Numbered from the stretch's first letter, positions 54,150 through 63,015 are shown. The stretch: DNA of 64,000 nt from Rhodosalinus halophilus (GCF_003298775.1 NZ_QNTQ01000002.1:124001-188000), one strand, 5' to 3'. Numbers and translations are program-made. Notes: generated from the sequence alone by a model not told the origin.

Positions 54150-55208
54150 ATGACGATCGACCGGAGAAATCTCATCGGCCTTGCCGCCGCCACGGCGCTG
54201 GGACTCGGCCTCGCCGGCCAGGCCGCGGCGCAGGAGGTGACGCTGCGCCTGCACCAGTTCCTGCCGGCACAGGCCAACGTGCCGAAACTGGTGCTCGACG
54301 TCTGGGCCGACAACGTGGAAGAGGACAGCGAGGGCCGCATCAAGGTCGAGCGCTATCCCTCCATGCAGCTGGGCGGCACCCCGCCGGAGCTGATCGATCA
54401 GGCGATCGACGGCATCGCGGACGTGGTCTGGACGGTGGTGGGCTACACCCCCGGCCGCTTCCCCTCGACCGAGGTGTTCGAGCTGCCCTTCATGGTCGCG
54501 GACGCGCGCGCGGCTTCCTATGCCTACTGGAAGCTCTACGAGAAATACATGGCGGACACCGAGTTCGCCGACGTGAAGATCGTGGGCACCTGGGTGCACG
54601 GGCCCGGCATGTTCCACACCAAGGATCCGGTGACCGAGCCCTCGGACCTCGAGGGCATGAAGATCCGCGGCGGCTCGCGGCTGGTGAACGAGCTGCTGAC
54701 GCGCGTGGGCGCCGAGCCCGTCGGCCTGCCGGTGCCGGCCGTGCCGGAGGCGCTCTCCAAGGGCGTGATCGACGGCACCACCATCCCTTGGGAGGTGACC
54801 ACCGCGCTCAAGGTGCCGGAGCTGGTGTCGAACCATACCGAGTTCGAGGGTCCGGCGCTTTACAACCTCACCTTCGTGCTGGCGATGAACAAGGCCCGTT
54901 ACGAGAGCCTGCCCGACGACCTCAAGGCGGTGATCGACCAGAACTCGGGTGTCGATTTCTCGGTCTTCGCCGGCGGCACGCAGGCCGACGCGGACGGTCC
55001 CGCGCGCGAAATCGCGGTCGAGGCCGGCAACAACATCGTGACCATCTCCGAGGAGGATGCGCAGGTCTGGTACGACCTCGCCGAGCCCATCTACGAGAAC
55101 TGGGTCGCCGACATGGAAGAGCGCGGCAAGGACGGCCAGCAGCTCATCGACGAGGCGCGCGCCCTCATGGAAGAGTACCACGAGTCCTACGACGGCTCCT
55201 ACGAGTGA
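54150..55208 (+). CDS. TRAP transporter substrate-binding protein (DctP family)
   Basis: 352 residues. Signal peptide IDRRNLIGLAAATALGLGLAGQAAA has twin arginines, so export may be via Tat. The mature protein shows DctP features: LRLHQFLPAQANVPKLVLDVWADNVEEDSEGRIKVERYPS, a helix-spine region with DLEGMKIRGGSRLVNELLTRVGAEPVGLPVPAVPEAL including the carboxylate-binding arginine in MKIRGG, and VIDGTTIPWEVTT. Binds an organic acid in the periplasm. Followed by a strong stem-loop, then dctQ. Confidence 0.93.
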   Translation: MTIDRRNLIGLAAATALGLGLAGQAAAQEVTLRLHQFLPAQANVPKLVLDVWADNVEEDSEGRIKVERYPSMQLGGTPPELIDQAIDGIADVVWTVVGYTPGRFPSTEVFELPFMVADARAASYAYWKLYEKYMADTEFADVKIVGTWVHGPGMFHTKDPVTEPSDLEGMKIRGGSRLVNELLTRVGAEPVGLPVPAVPEALSKGVIDGTTIPWEVTTALKVPELVSNHTEFEGPALYNLTFVLAMNKARYESLPDDLKAVIDQNSGVDFSVFAGGTQADADGPAREIAVEAGNNIVTISEEDAQVWYDLAEPIYENWVADMEERGKDGQQLIDEARALMEEYHESYDGSYE

Positions 55209-55226
55209 GCCCGTCGTGTCACTGAC

Positions 55227-55260
55227 GGGCCGCGGCGGAGCGCTCCGCCGCGGCCCTTTC
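55227..55260 (+). terminator. Stem-loop between dctP and dctQ of TRAP operon 1
   Basis: Perfect 15-bp arms GGGCCGCGGCGGAGC / GCTCCGCCGCGGCCC then TTTC, 18 bp after dctP. Probably a partial terminator or 3' stabiliser giving more binding protein than permease. Confidence 0.7.
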
Positions 55261-55286
55261 GCGTCAGCCCCACCGGAGAGTCATCC

Positions 55287-55811
55287 GTGCAGCGCCTTCA
55301 CCGCGTCTTCTACGGCTTCGCCTGGGTCATGGCGACGATCGGCGGCCTCGTGCTGTCGGCCACGATCCTGCTGACCGTCGCCTCGATCCTCTCGGGCCTC
55401 ACGTCCCTCGGTCCGATCCCCGGCGAGGAGGAACTGGTCCAGGCCGGCATGGCCTTCGCCATCTTCGCCTTCCTGCCGCTGTGTCAGATCACCGCGGGCC
55501 ACGCGACGGTGGACATCTTCACCAACTGGCTGACCGGGCGCCGCTTCCGCCTTCTGCAATTCGCGATCGAGGTGCTTTTCGCCGCGGTGCTGATCACCAT
55601 CGCGGTGCAGCTCAAGGAGGGCATGGACGGGCGCATCCGGTCGGGGCAGACCACCTTCCTGCTGCAGTTTCCGGTCTGGTGGTCCTACGCCGCGAGCCTC
55701 GTGGGCGCTGTGGCCGCGGCCATCGTGGGCGTCTGGACGGCGCTCGCGCGCGGCTGGGAACTCCTGACCAACCATGACCTGATCGGCGCCGGCGAGGGAG
55801 CGGAACATTGA
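55287..55811 (+). CDS. TRAP transporter small permease (DctQ family)
   Basis: 174 residues with four hydrophobic helices: about 12-35, 47-69, 85-105 and 128-150. PGEEELVQAGMAFAIFAFLPLCQITAGHATVDIFTNWL is the classic DctQ core. Works with DctM in the membrane. Its stop overlaps the dctM TTG start by 4 bp, enforcing coupled translation. Confidence 0.9.
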   Translation: MQRLHRVFYGFAWVMATIGGLVLSATILLTVASILSGLTSLGPIPGEEELVQAGMAFAIFAFLPLCQITAGHATVDIFTNWLTGRRFRLLQFAIEVLFAAVLITIAVQLKEGMDGRIRSGQTTFLLQFPVWWSYAASLVGAVAAAIVGVWTALARGWELLTNHDLIGAGEGAEH

Positions 55812-57124
55812 GCAATCTCGAGATCGGTATCTGGTCCTTTCCGGTCCTGCTGCTGCTGATCTTCGCGCGGGTGCCGATCGGGCTGGCGATGTTCGTCACC
55901 GGCTTCGGCGGGCTGTGGCTGGTGATGAACGGGCCGTTCATGGCGCTGGCGCGCCTCAAGACCGAGGCCTACACGACCTTTTCCAACTACTCGCTGACCA
56001 TCGTGCCGATGTTCCTGCTCATGGGCTATTTCGCCACGCTGGGCGGCATGAGCCAGGCGCTCTTCCGCGCCGCCGAGGGATTCCTCGGCCACCGCAGGGG
56101 CGGCGTGGCGATGGCGGCGGTCGGCGCCTGCGCGGGCTTCGGCGCGATCTGCGGCTCGTCGCTGGCCACCGCGGCCACCATGAGCCGCGTGGCCTTGCCG
56201 GAACTCAAGCGCTACGGCTACTCGGGCGGGTTCTCGACGGCGACGCTCGCGGCGGGCGGCACGCTGGGCATCCTGATCCCGCCCTCGGTCGTGCTTGTGA
56301 TCTACGCGATCCTGACCGAGCAGAACATCGCCAAGCTCTTCCTCGCCGCCTTCATCCCCGGCATCCTCGCGGCGATCGGCTACATGCTGGCGATTTCGCT
56401 CTACGTGCGCCTCTACCCCGACCGGGCCGGCGTGCGCGACCCGGTGCCGTGGGGCGAGCGGATCTCGGCCCTGCTCGCCGTCTGGCCCGTCCTGCTTGTG
56501 TTCGTCGCCGTCGTGGGCGGCATCTACGGCGGCATCTTCACGCCAACCCAGGCCGCGGCCGTCGGCGCCTTCGGCACCGGGCTGATCGCTCTGGTCAACG
56601 GCGGGCTGACGGTCCGGACGCTGGGCGAGAGCTTCACCGCGACCGCCAAATCGACGGCGATGATCTTCTTCATCGTGCTGGGCGCAGGCTTCTACAACGG
56701 CTTTCTCGCGCTCACGCAGGTGCCGCAGGAGATGTCGCGCTTCGTCGTCGAACAGGGCTTCAGCCCCTGGCTCGTGCTGGTGGTGATCCTGACGCTCTAC
56801 CTGTTCTTCGGCTGCCTGATGGACTCGCTGTCGATGATCCTGCTGACGGTGCCGATCTTCTTTCCGGTGATCTCCGCGCTCGATTTCGGCATGTCCGCGG
56901 AGCATGTGGCCATCTGGTTCGGCATTCTTGTCCTGATCGTCGTGGAGGTCGGCCTCATCACCCCGCCTGTGGGGCTGAACCTCTTCATCATCAACAACAT
57001 GGACCGGGAGACGCCGATGTCGGCCACCTACAAGTCGGTGCTCTTCTTCGTGGGCTCCGACGTGGTGCGCGTGGCGATCCTCGTGATGTTCCCGGCCATC
57101 ACACTCTTCCTGTTGCCCGATTGA
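55808..57124 (+). CDS. TRAP transporter large permease (DctM family)
   Basis: 438 residues, about eleven to twelve helices. Family motifs: PMFLLMGYFATLGGMSQALFRAAEGFLG, GAICGSSLATAATMSRVALPELKRYGY, GTLGILIPPSVVLVIYAILTEQNIAKLF, and GIYGGIFTPTQAAAVGAFG. Sodium-driven uptake of the DctP-bound acid. The start is a TTG inside the dctQ stop (TTGA), the only frame that gives the DctM N-terminus, so its level depends on dctQ translation. Confidence 0.94.
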   Translation: MSNLEIGIWSFPVLLLLIFARVPIGLAMFVTGFGGLWLVMNGPFMALARLKTEAYTTFSNYSLTIVPMFLLMGYFATLGGMSQALFRAAEGFLGHRRGGVAMAAVGACAGFGAICGSSLATAATMSRVALPELKRYGYSGGFSTATLAAGGTLGILIPPSVVLVIYAILTEQNIAKLFLAAFIPGILAAIGYMLAISLYVRLYPDRAGVRDPVPWGERISALLAVWPVLLVFVAVVGGIYGGIFTPTQAAAVGAFGTGLIALVNGGLTVRTLGESFTATAKSTAMIFFIVLGAGFYNGFLALTQVPQEMSRFVVEQGFSPWLVLVVILTLYLFFGCLMDSLSMILLTVPIFFPVISALDFGMSAEHVAIWFGILVLIVVEVGLITPPVGLNLFIINNMDRETPMSATYKSVLFFVGSDVVRVAILVMFPAITLFLLPD

Positions 57125-57156
57125 GGCCTGCGGCGCGCGACCCTCGCGCGCCGCGC

Positions 57157-57184
57157 TTGCGTGCCATTGATTATGTCGCATAAC
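57157..57184 (+). promoter_or_regulatory. Predicted promoter of the crotonase-marR pair
   Basis: TTGCGT, 16-bp spacer, CATAAC, with the -10 inside the TTATG-N3-CATAA palindrome. Confidence 0.45.
57171..57183. promoter_or_regulatory. Putative MarR operator 2 (crotonase-marR promoter)
   Basis: TTATG-TCG-CATAA followed by CTTT, 30 bp before the crotonase ATG. Matches the site at 54049 apart from the 3-nt centre. The MarR gene of this unit is the likely regulator, giving autorepression and control of the TRAP genes. Confidence 0.65.
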
Positions 57185-57213
57185 TTTCCCTCCCGAGAGC
57201 ACGAGGCCAGCCC

Positions 57214-57981
57214 ATGTCCGAGCCGCTGCTGATCGTCGAGACCGACGGTCCCGTCGCCACCCTGACGATGAATCGCGCGGACAAGCGCAACGCGATGTCG
57301 GACGCGCTTCTGGAGGAAATCGAGCGCTTCTTTCGCAAGCCGCCCGCCGGTGTCCGGGTCGCGATCCTGCACGGCAAGGGCGGGCACTACTGCGCGGGGC
57401 TGGACCTTTCGGAACATGTCCAGCGCGATGCCGAGCACACGATGTATCACTCGCGCGGCTGGCACGCGGCGCTCGACAGGATCCAGTTCGGAGGGCTGCC
57501 GGTGGTCTCGGCCATGACGGGCGCGGTGATCGGGGGCGGCTTGGAACTCGCCACCGCGACGCATGTGCGGGTGGCGGAGCCGGACGTGATCTTCCAGCTG
57601 CCGGAGGGGCGGCGCGGCATCTTCGTGGGCGGCGGCGCCACCGTGCGCGTGGGGCGCATCCTGGGCGCCGACCGCATGATCGAGATGATGCTGACGGGCC
57701 GCAAATACGGCGCGCAGGAGGGGCTGGCGCTGGGCCTTGCCCATTACGTGGTGGACGAGGGCCAGGCCATGGTGAAGGCGCGCGAGCTGGCGGGCAGGAT
57801 CGCCGAGAACGCGCAACTGTCGAACTACATCATGATTCAGGCGATCGCCCGTATCGAGGACATGTCGAAGGCCGACGGCCTCTTTGCCGAGAGCCTCTGC
57901 GCGGCCGTGACACAGACCAGTCCCGATGCGCAGGAGGGCCTCGCCGCGTTTCTGGAAAAGCGCGCGCCGCGCTTCCGCTGA
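57214..57981 (+). CDS. Enoyl-CoA hydratase/isomerase (crotonase) family protein
   Basis: 255 residues with the crotonase fold: VATLTMNRADKRNAMSDALLEEIERF, the oxyanion-hole loop HYCAGLDLSEHV and the second block AMTGAVIGGGLELATATHVRVAEPDVIFQLPEGRRGIFVGGGATVRVGRILG. GLDL keeps the first oxyanion-hole position. The usual catalytic glutamates are not obvious, so hydratase, isomerase, dehalogenase or hydrolase activity are all open. Cotranscribed with marR (4-bp gap) and under the same operator as the TRAP genes, so it probably acts on the CoA ester of the imported acid. Confidence 0.85.
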   Translation: MSEPLLIVETDGPVATLTMNRADKRNAMSDALLEEIERFFRKPPAGVRVAILHGKGGHYCAGLDLSEHVQRDAEHTMYHSRGWHAALDRIQFGGLPVVSAMTGAVIGGGLELATATHVRVAEPDVIFQLPEGRRGIFVGGGATVRVGRILGADRMIEMMLTGRKYGAQEGLALGLAHYVVDEGQAMVKARELAGRIAENAQLSNYIMIQAIARIEDMSKADGLFAESLCAAVTQTSPDAQEGLAAFLEKRAPRFR

Positions 57982-57985
57982 GATC

Positions 57986-58456
57986 ATGCCGCGCCGCCCT
58001 GCCCCGCCTGCCGCGACGCCGCTCGACGCCGGGCTTCGGGCCTTCACCGGCTATCACCTGCGGCGGGCCATGGCCGTTGTGCAGGCCGAGGTCAACGAGA
58101 CGCTCGCGCCGCTGGGGCTGCGGATGGTGCCGTTCTCCGTCCTCGTGGTGATCGCGGACAATCCGGGCCTGCGGTCCTCGCAGCTCGCCGAGGCGCTGGG
58201 GATGGAGCGCTCGAATCTCACGCCCGTTGTGGAGGGTCTCGTGCGCGACGGCTTAATCGCCCGCGCCGCCGCGGACGACGACCGCCGCGCCCATGCGCTG
58301 GCCGCGACGCCGCGCGGTGCCGCCCTTGCGGCCCGGGCCCGCGCCGCCGTGGCCGAACAGGACATGCGGCTGACCGAGCAGATGAGCCCGGAGGCCCGGG
58401 CGCAACTTGTCGCGCTGCTCGACGCGATCGAGACGCGGCGGGCCGGGGCCGGCTGA
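57986..58456 (+). CDS. MarR-family transcriptional regulator
   Basis: 156 residues. Winged-helix core: VVIADNPGLRSSQLAEALGMERSNLTPVVEGLVRDGLIARAAADDDRRAHALAATPRG, including the DDRR wing typical of MarR. Likely a dimeric repressor released by an aromatic or CoA-linked ligand. Start ATG 57986 lies 4 bp after the crotonase stop. Convergent with the second TRAP operon. Predicted sites are 54049 and 57171. Confidence 0.92.
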   Translation: MPRRPAPPAATPLDAGLRAFTGYHLRRAMAVVQAEVNETLAPLGLRMVPFSVLVVIADNPGLRSSQLAEALGMERSNLTPVVEGLVRDGLIARAAADDDRRAHALAATPRGAALAARARAAVAEQDMRLTEQMSPEARAQLVALLDAIETRRAGAG

Positions 58457-58473
58457 CGCCCCGGCGGCACGCC

Positions 58474-60831
58474 TCAGTTCGGGATCAGGTCGGGCACGAT
58501 GGTCACGATGCCCGGGAAGTACCACAGGATCGCGAGCCCCACGACCTGGATCAGAACGAAGGGCAGCACACCCTGGTAGATCTGCCCGGTCGTGATGCTC
58601 CGCGGCGCGACCCCGCGCAGATAGAACAGCGCGAAGCCGAAGGGCGGCGTCAGGAACGAGGTCTGCAGGTTCACTGCGATCATGATCGTCACCCATTTCG
58701 GGTCGAAGCCGCCGCCGTAGATCACCGGGCCGACGATCGGCACGACGATGTAGATGATCTCGAGGAAGTCGAGCACGAAGCCCAGCAGGAAGAGCACGAG
58801 CATCACGATCAGGAAGACCGTGTATTCGTTGTCGAAGCTCTTGAGGAACTGCTGGATGTAGTGCTCGCCGCCGAAGGAGATCAGCACCAGGTTCAGAAGC
58901 TGCGAGCCGATCAGGATGGTGAACACCATCGAGGTGACCTTGGCCGTCTCGCGCACGACCGGCGCCAGCACCCCGCCGCGGAAAAGCACGAAGCAGGCGT
59001 AGAGAAGGCCGAAGATCGCGTAGAGATAGGCCGCCTGCGCCACGATGTAGGCCACCCAGGTGTCGAAGCCGGTTTCCTCGATGCCCACGCGCAGATCGAA
59101 GTTGATGCCCACCAGCAGCATGATGATCAGCGCGAAGGTGGACCAGATGATGATCTTGCCCGAGCGGTTCTCGTCGCGGAGCTTGCGGTAGGCGGCGAGC
59201 ATGATCGCCCCGCCCGCGCCCAGCGCCGCGGCGGGCGTCGGATTCGTGATCCCGCCGAGGATCGAGCCCAGCACCGCCACGATCAGAACGAGCGGCGGGA
59301 AGACCACCCGCAGCAGCTCGTTCTGCGCGAGCCGCGCGAAGGCGTGCCGGAGCCCGTAGATCGTGAGCGCGATCGGAATGGCGAGCCAGAGGACGGTGAC
59401 CGCGGGGGAGGTCAGCGGCGAGATCGCGACGATGTCGATCAGCAAGGCCAGCGCCACCCCGCCGAGTCCGACCGCGATGGGCAGCGGATCAGCCGAGGGC
59501 GCGATGCCGCGCGCCGTGGTCAGGATCAGGGCCAGAAGCAGGAAGCCCGTGGCGATGCCGGTCCCGATGGGCGCGGCATCCGCCAGCTGTTGCTGCAGTC
59601 GCTCCGCGCGCTCCTCCTCGCTGAGTTCGTGCGCCTGCTCGACGCCGCCCGCGGCCTCGATCGCCTGCTCCTCGGCCACGGCGCGGTCCCAGGCCTCCTG
59701 GCCGTGCACCTCGATCATCGCGGCCTGACACTCCTCCGAGACATTGGTGCGCAGCGAGGCGGTCTCGCCCTGTTCCGAGTAGCGCGCGACGCTCACGTCC
59801 TGGCTGCCGACGATGCCGATCTGTCCGGCGATGAGCACGCCGCCGATCAGCGCGGCCGGCACGGCGGCGAACCACGTCCAGCGTTCGGCCGGGGTGGTGG
59901 GCTCGCTGCCGTCGCCGCCGTCGCTCAGCACCGGAGGCGCCTTCGAGGGATTGAAGAGCGCGAAGCCGAAGGCATAGGCCGCGTAGAGACCGGCGAGCAG
60001 GATCCCCGGCAGGAGCGCTGCCTGGAAGAGCGTGCCCACCGAGACCACGGCAGGCTCCCCCAGAAGCGTCAGCGCGTCCCGGCATCCGACGCTCTGCGCC
60101 CGCTGCTCCTGTGCGCGGGCGTAGATGTCGCCTGCCAGCGTGCCGAGCAGCACGATCACGATCGACGGCGGGATGATCTGCCCCAGCGTTCCGGAGGCGG
60201 AGATCACCCCCGTCGCGAGCTTGGGCGAATAGCCGGCGCGCAGCATGGTCGGGAGCGCGAGCAGGCCCATGGTGACCACGGTCGCGCCCACGATCCCGGT
60301 CGAGGCGGCGAGGAAGGCGCCCACCACGACGATGGAGACGGCGAGCCCGCCCGGCAGGGGACCGAAGACCCGCGCCATGGTGGTCAGAAGATCCTCGGCG
60401 ATGCGCGACCGCTCGAGCGTGATGCCCATCATCACGAACATGAGCACGGCGAGCAGCGTCTCGATCGACTGGCCGGCGAGCACCCGCTCGTTGATCCTGT
60501 TGACGATGAAGCTGATGTTGCGGTCGACCGCCGTCTCCCAGCCTTGCGGGAAGACCGGCACCTCGACGCGCGGCAATTCCGGGTATCGGAATATGGATAT
60601 CGTGTCTGGTCGGACGCCCTGATTTATCAGGGCGTTGTAGGCCTGCGAGCCGGTGTCGATCGCCTGGTGGATCAGCAGGCCGGCGCTGTCGAGCGCGGCG
60701 ATGATCGCGAAGGCGATGACGCCCGCGCCGCCGATGGCGAAGGCCACGGGAAACCCCGACAGGATTCCGGCGAAGAGGCAAAGGAAGACGATGATCAGGC
60801 CGATCTCGACGCCGTCCAGTCCGAAAAGCAT
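58474..60831 (-). CDS. TRAP transporter large permease, extended DctM form
   Basis: 785 residues against about 430 for standard DctM. Residues 1-295 and 505-785 carry the normal halves: GITLERSRIAEDLLTTMARVFGPLPGGLAVS, GTLGQIIPPSIVIVLLGTLAGD, GGITNPTPAAALGAGGAI. Between them, about 300-505, is an insert with several extra helices and a charged soluble stretch (about 345-420, Glu/Ala/Gln-rich, probably coiled coil). An additional loop lies at 55-115. Starts 15 bp after dctQ. The partner binding protein resembles TakP, suggesting 2-oxo acids. Confidence 0.9.
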   Translation of the reverse strand: MLFGLDGVEIGLIIVFLCLFAGILSGFPVAFAIGGAGVIAFAIIAALDSAGLLIHQAIDTGSQAYNALINQGVRPDTISIFRYPELPRVEVPVFPQGWETAVDRNISFIVNRINERVLAGQSIETLLAVLMFVMMGITLERSRIAEDLLTTMARVFGPLPGGLAVSIVVVGAFLAASTGIVGATVVTMGLLALPTMLRAGYSPKLATGVISASGTLGQIIPPSIVIVLLGTLAGDIYARAQEQRAQSVGCRDALTLLGEPAVVSVGTLFQAALLPGILLAGLYAAYAFGFALFNPSKAPPVLSDGGDGSEPTTPAERWTWFAAVPAALIGGVLIAGQIGIVGSQDVSVARYSEQGETASLRTNVSEECQAAMIEVHGQEAWDRAVAEEQAIEAAGGVEQAHELSEEERAERLQQQLADAAPIGTGIATGFLLLALILTTARGIAPSADPLPIAVGLGGVALALLIDIVAISPLTSPAVTVLWLAIPIALTIYGLRHAFARLAQNELLRVVFPPLVLIVAVLGSILGGITNPTPAAALGAGGAIMLAAYRKLRDENRSGKIIIWSTFALIIMLLVGINFDLRVGIEETGFDTWVAYIVAQAAYLYAIFGLLYACFVLFRGGVLAPVVRETAKVTSMVFTILIGSQLLNLVLISFGGEHYIQQFLKSFDNEYTVFLIVMLVLFLLGFVLDFLEIIYIVVPIVGPVIYGGGFDPKWVTIMIAVNLQTSFLTPPFGFALFYLRGVAPRSITTGQIYQGVLPFVLIQVVGLAILWYFPGIVTIVPDLIPN

Positions 60832-60846
60832 GTCTGTCCCTGCCCC

Positions 60847-61749
60847 TCAGCGTGATTCGAATACGTGCTCGGCACTCTCGGCCGTGCCGCCCTCGAGGCG
60901 GTCGCGGTCGAGATGCTTGCCCTCGCTTTCCTCGCCCTCGCGGAATTCCAGCCACGAGCGCCAGAGCACCGCCACCGCCTGCAGGAAGATCAGCCCCGCG
61001 AAGGCCACGAGCAGCACCTTGAAGAGGAAGTAGGCGTTGAAGCCGTTCGGGCTGAAGCCGATGGTCTCGACGTTCCAGCGGAAGGCGCGCGCCTTCATCA
61101 GCAGGCGGTCCAGATCTTCCGAGGCCGAGGGCTTGGGCGTGATCAGGTGCCGCCAGAGGAAGAACCAGCCGTACATCCAGACGATCACCGCCATCGGCAG
61201 CATGAAAACGAGCGCGCCCACCATGTCGATGATCTTCCGCGTGCGGAAGCGCACGGCGGAATAGAACAGGTCCACCCGGACATGCCCGTGCTGGACGAAG
61301 GTGTAGCTCACGCAGAGCGCCACGATCATCGCGTTGTAGAGCTTGAGCTCCTCCGACCACCAGGACACGTCGAAGCTGAAGGCCTGGCCGAAGCCCAGCG
61401 TGATCTCCGAGGCCGCGAAGATGCGCTGCACGAAGACGATGACGACCTGCTGGATGACCATGATGAGGCCGGCCCAGGCGAAGAAGCGGCCGACCGCGTT
61501 GGCGAAACCTTCGAGCACGATCACCCCGGTCCACATGATCGAGTTGCGCCAGATGCCGAGCGCCGTGAGCACGAGGATGGTGGTGAACGCCACGAAGAAG
61601 AATTCCACCGAGCCGCCGTAGTAGACGACCCGCATCACCGCCTCCGGATCGGACCAGTCCAGCCAGAGCTGCGGATGGGTGACGGCATAGGCCAGGTTGT
61701 AGAAGGCCATGCCGATATTCGTGACCAACCAGACGAGGGCGTCGAGCAT
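60847..61749 (-). CDS. TRAP transporter small permease, long DctQ form
   Basis: 300 residues, longer than the usual 160-200. About five to six hydrophobic helices; FVQHGHVRVDLFYSAVRFRTRKIIDMVGALVFMLPMAVIVWMYGW is the DctQ signature region, and an extra loop with KPSASEDLDRLLMKARAFRW precedes the last helix. The charged C-terminus is cytoplasmic. It follows the dctP-dctQ stem-loop and pairs with the oversized DctM. Confidence 0.85.
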   Translation of the reverse strand: MLDALVWLVTNIGMAFYNLAYAVTHPQLWLDWSDPEAVMRVVYYGGSVEFFFVAFTTILVLTALGIWRNSIMWTGVIVLEGFANAVGRFFAWAGLIMVIQQVVIVFVQRIFAASEITLGFGQAFSFDVSWWSEELKLYNAMIVALCVSYTFVQHGHVRVDLFYSAVRFRTRKIIDMVGALVFMLPMAVIVWMYGWFFLWRHLITPKPSASEDLDRLLMKARAFRWNVETIGFSPNGFNAYFLFKVLLVAFAGLIFLQAVAVLWRSWLEFREGEESEGKHLDRDRLEGGTAESAEHVFESR

Positions 61750-61811
61750 CGCGTTATCCAGTCAGAGACGCGAGCGCCGGGTCGCCTGCGGCTTGGCGCT
61801 CGGAACGGGCA

Positions 61812-61836
61812 GGCCTCCCGCCGGTGGCGGGAGGCC
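61812..61836 (-). terminator. Stem-loop between dctP and dctQ of TRAP operon 2
   Basis: Perfect 11-bp stem GGCCTCCCGCC-GGT-GGCGGGAGGCC between the dctP stop (61861) and dctQ start (61749). Same position as the stem-loop in TRAP operon 1. No U-run, so a 3' stabiliser or partial terminator. Confidence 0.65.
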
Positions 61837-61860
61837 GGATCGCTTGCGATTGCGCTGGGC

Positions 61861-62946
61861 TCAGATGCCGAGGACGCGGTTGCGCTGCTCGGAGAAGGTG
61901 CCCTGCGACCGGCTGATCCACGACGCGGAGCTGCGCAGCGACTCCATGTAGCTGTCGTAGCACTGCGCGTAGATCGGGTCGTCCATCGACTCCTGGATGA
62001 CCTCCTCGGCCGCCTGGCCGAAAGCGTCCCAGACGCTGTCGGGGAACTCGCGCACCTGCACGCCGCCGGCCTGCAGCCGCTGCAGCGCGGAGGAGTTGTT
62101 CGCCATGAAGAGCGTCATGGTCCAGATGTTCGAGGCCCTGGCCGTCTGCTCGATCGCCGACTGCTGTGCCGGGGTCAGGTCGTCCCAGACGTCGCGGTTG
62201 ACGACAAGGTTCAGGTTGGGGCCGGGCTCGTGGAAGCCGGCCGTGTAGTAGATGTTCGTGATCTCCTGGAAGCCGGCCGACTCGTCCGCCCAGGGGCCGA
62301 TCCACTCGGTGCCGTCGATCGCGCCGGAGGCAAGCGCTTGATACACTTCCGCGCCCGGAAGGTTCTGCACGCTGGCGCCGAGCTTGCCGAGCACCTGGCC
62401 GCCCAGGCCCGGCATGCGGAACTTGAGGCCCTGGAAATCCTCGGGGCCGTTGATCTCGTTGGCGAACCAGCCGCCGGACTGCGGGCCGGTGTTGCCGGCC
62501 GGGAAGGCCTTGAGCCCGAAGATCGGGTAGAGTTCCTCGGCGAGCTCCATGCCGCCCTGGTGGTAATACCAGTTGTTGAACTCCATGAAGGTCATGCCGA
62601 ACGGAATCTGCGAGAAGAACGACAGCGCCGGATGCTGACCGAGGAAGTAGTAGTCCACCCCGTGATACATGTCGGCCTGACCGGCCGAGACGGCGTCGAA
62701 CACCTCGAAGGCGCCGACGAGCTCGCCCGCGGCGCGCAGATCGACGTTGAGCGTGCCGTCGGAGAGCGCGTTGATCGAGTCCGCGCAATACTGCGCGCTG
62801 TCATGCACCCCGGCGAGGCCGCGGCCCCAGGTGGTCACGAAGGTGAGCGTGCGGGCGCTCTGCGCGATGGCCGGCGCCGCGAGGGTCGACGCGGCCGCGG
62901 CCGTGCCCCCGAGCGCCGAATTCCGAAGAAACGAGCGACGATCCAT
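61861..62946 (-). CDS. TRAP transporter substrate-binding protein, TakP-like
   Basis: 361 residues. Tat-type signal MDRRSFLRNSALGGTAAAASTLAAPAIA. The mature part resembles TakP, the 2-oxo acid binding protein of Rhodobacter sphaeroides: KAFPAGNTGPQSGGWFANEI, LKFRMPGLGGQVLGKLGASVQNLPGAEVYQALASGAIDGTEWIGPWAD. The glycine-rich GGWF and DGTEWIGP blocks are shared with TakP. First gene of the minus-strand TRAP operon; its 5' leader can form a strong hairpin (62974-63015). Confidence 0.92.
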   Translation of the reverse strand: MDRRSFLRNSALGGTAAAASTLAAPAIAQSARTLTFVTTWGRGLAGVHDSAQYCADSINALSDGTLNVDLRAAGELVGAFEVFDAVSAGQADMYHGVDYYFLGQHPALSFFSQIPFGMTFMEFNNWYYHQGGMELAEELYPIFGLKAFPAGNTGPQSGGWFANEINGPEDFQGLKFRMPGLGGQVLGKLGASVQNLPGAEVYQALASGAIDGTEWIGPWADESAGFQEITNIYYTAGFHEPGPNLNLVVNRDVWDDLTPAQQSAIEQTARASNIWTMTLFMANNSSALQRLQAGGVQVREFPDSVWDAFGQAAEEVIQESMDDPIYAQCYDSYMESLRSSASWISRSQGTFSEQRNRVLGI

Positions 62947-62973
62947 TGTTTCTCTGTCCTCCCTTGCTGTCGG

Positions 62974-63015
62974 CCCGCCACATGGTTCGGACGGGCCAAG
63001 TCGAACCGTGGCGGG
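62974..63015 (-). promoter_or_regulatory. Hairpin in the 5' leader of TRAP operon 2
   Basis: CCCGCCAC-(AT)-GGTTCG at 62974-62989 pairs with CGAACC-GTGGCGGG at 63002-63015: 14 bp with a 2-nt bulge and a 12-nt loop, 28-69 bp upstream of the dctP start. A possible promoter (TTCCAA-N17-TAGTGT, minus strand) lies just upstream, so the hairpin would be in the mRNA leader. Confidence 0.5.
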
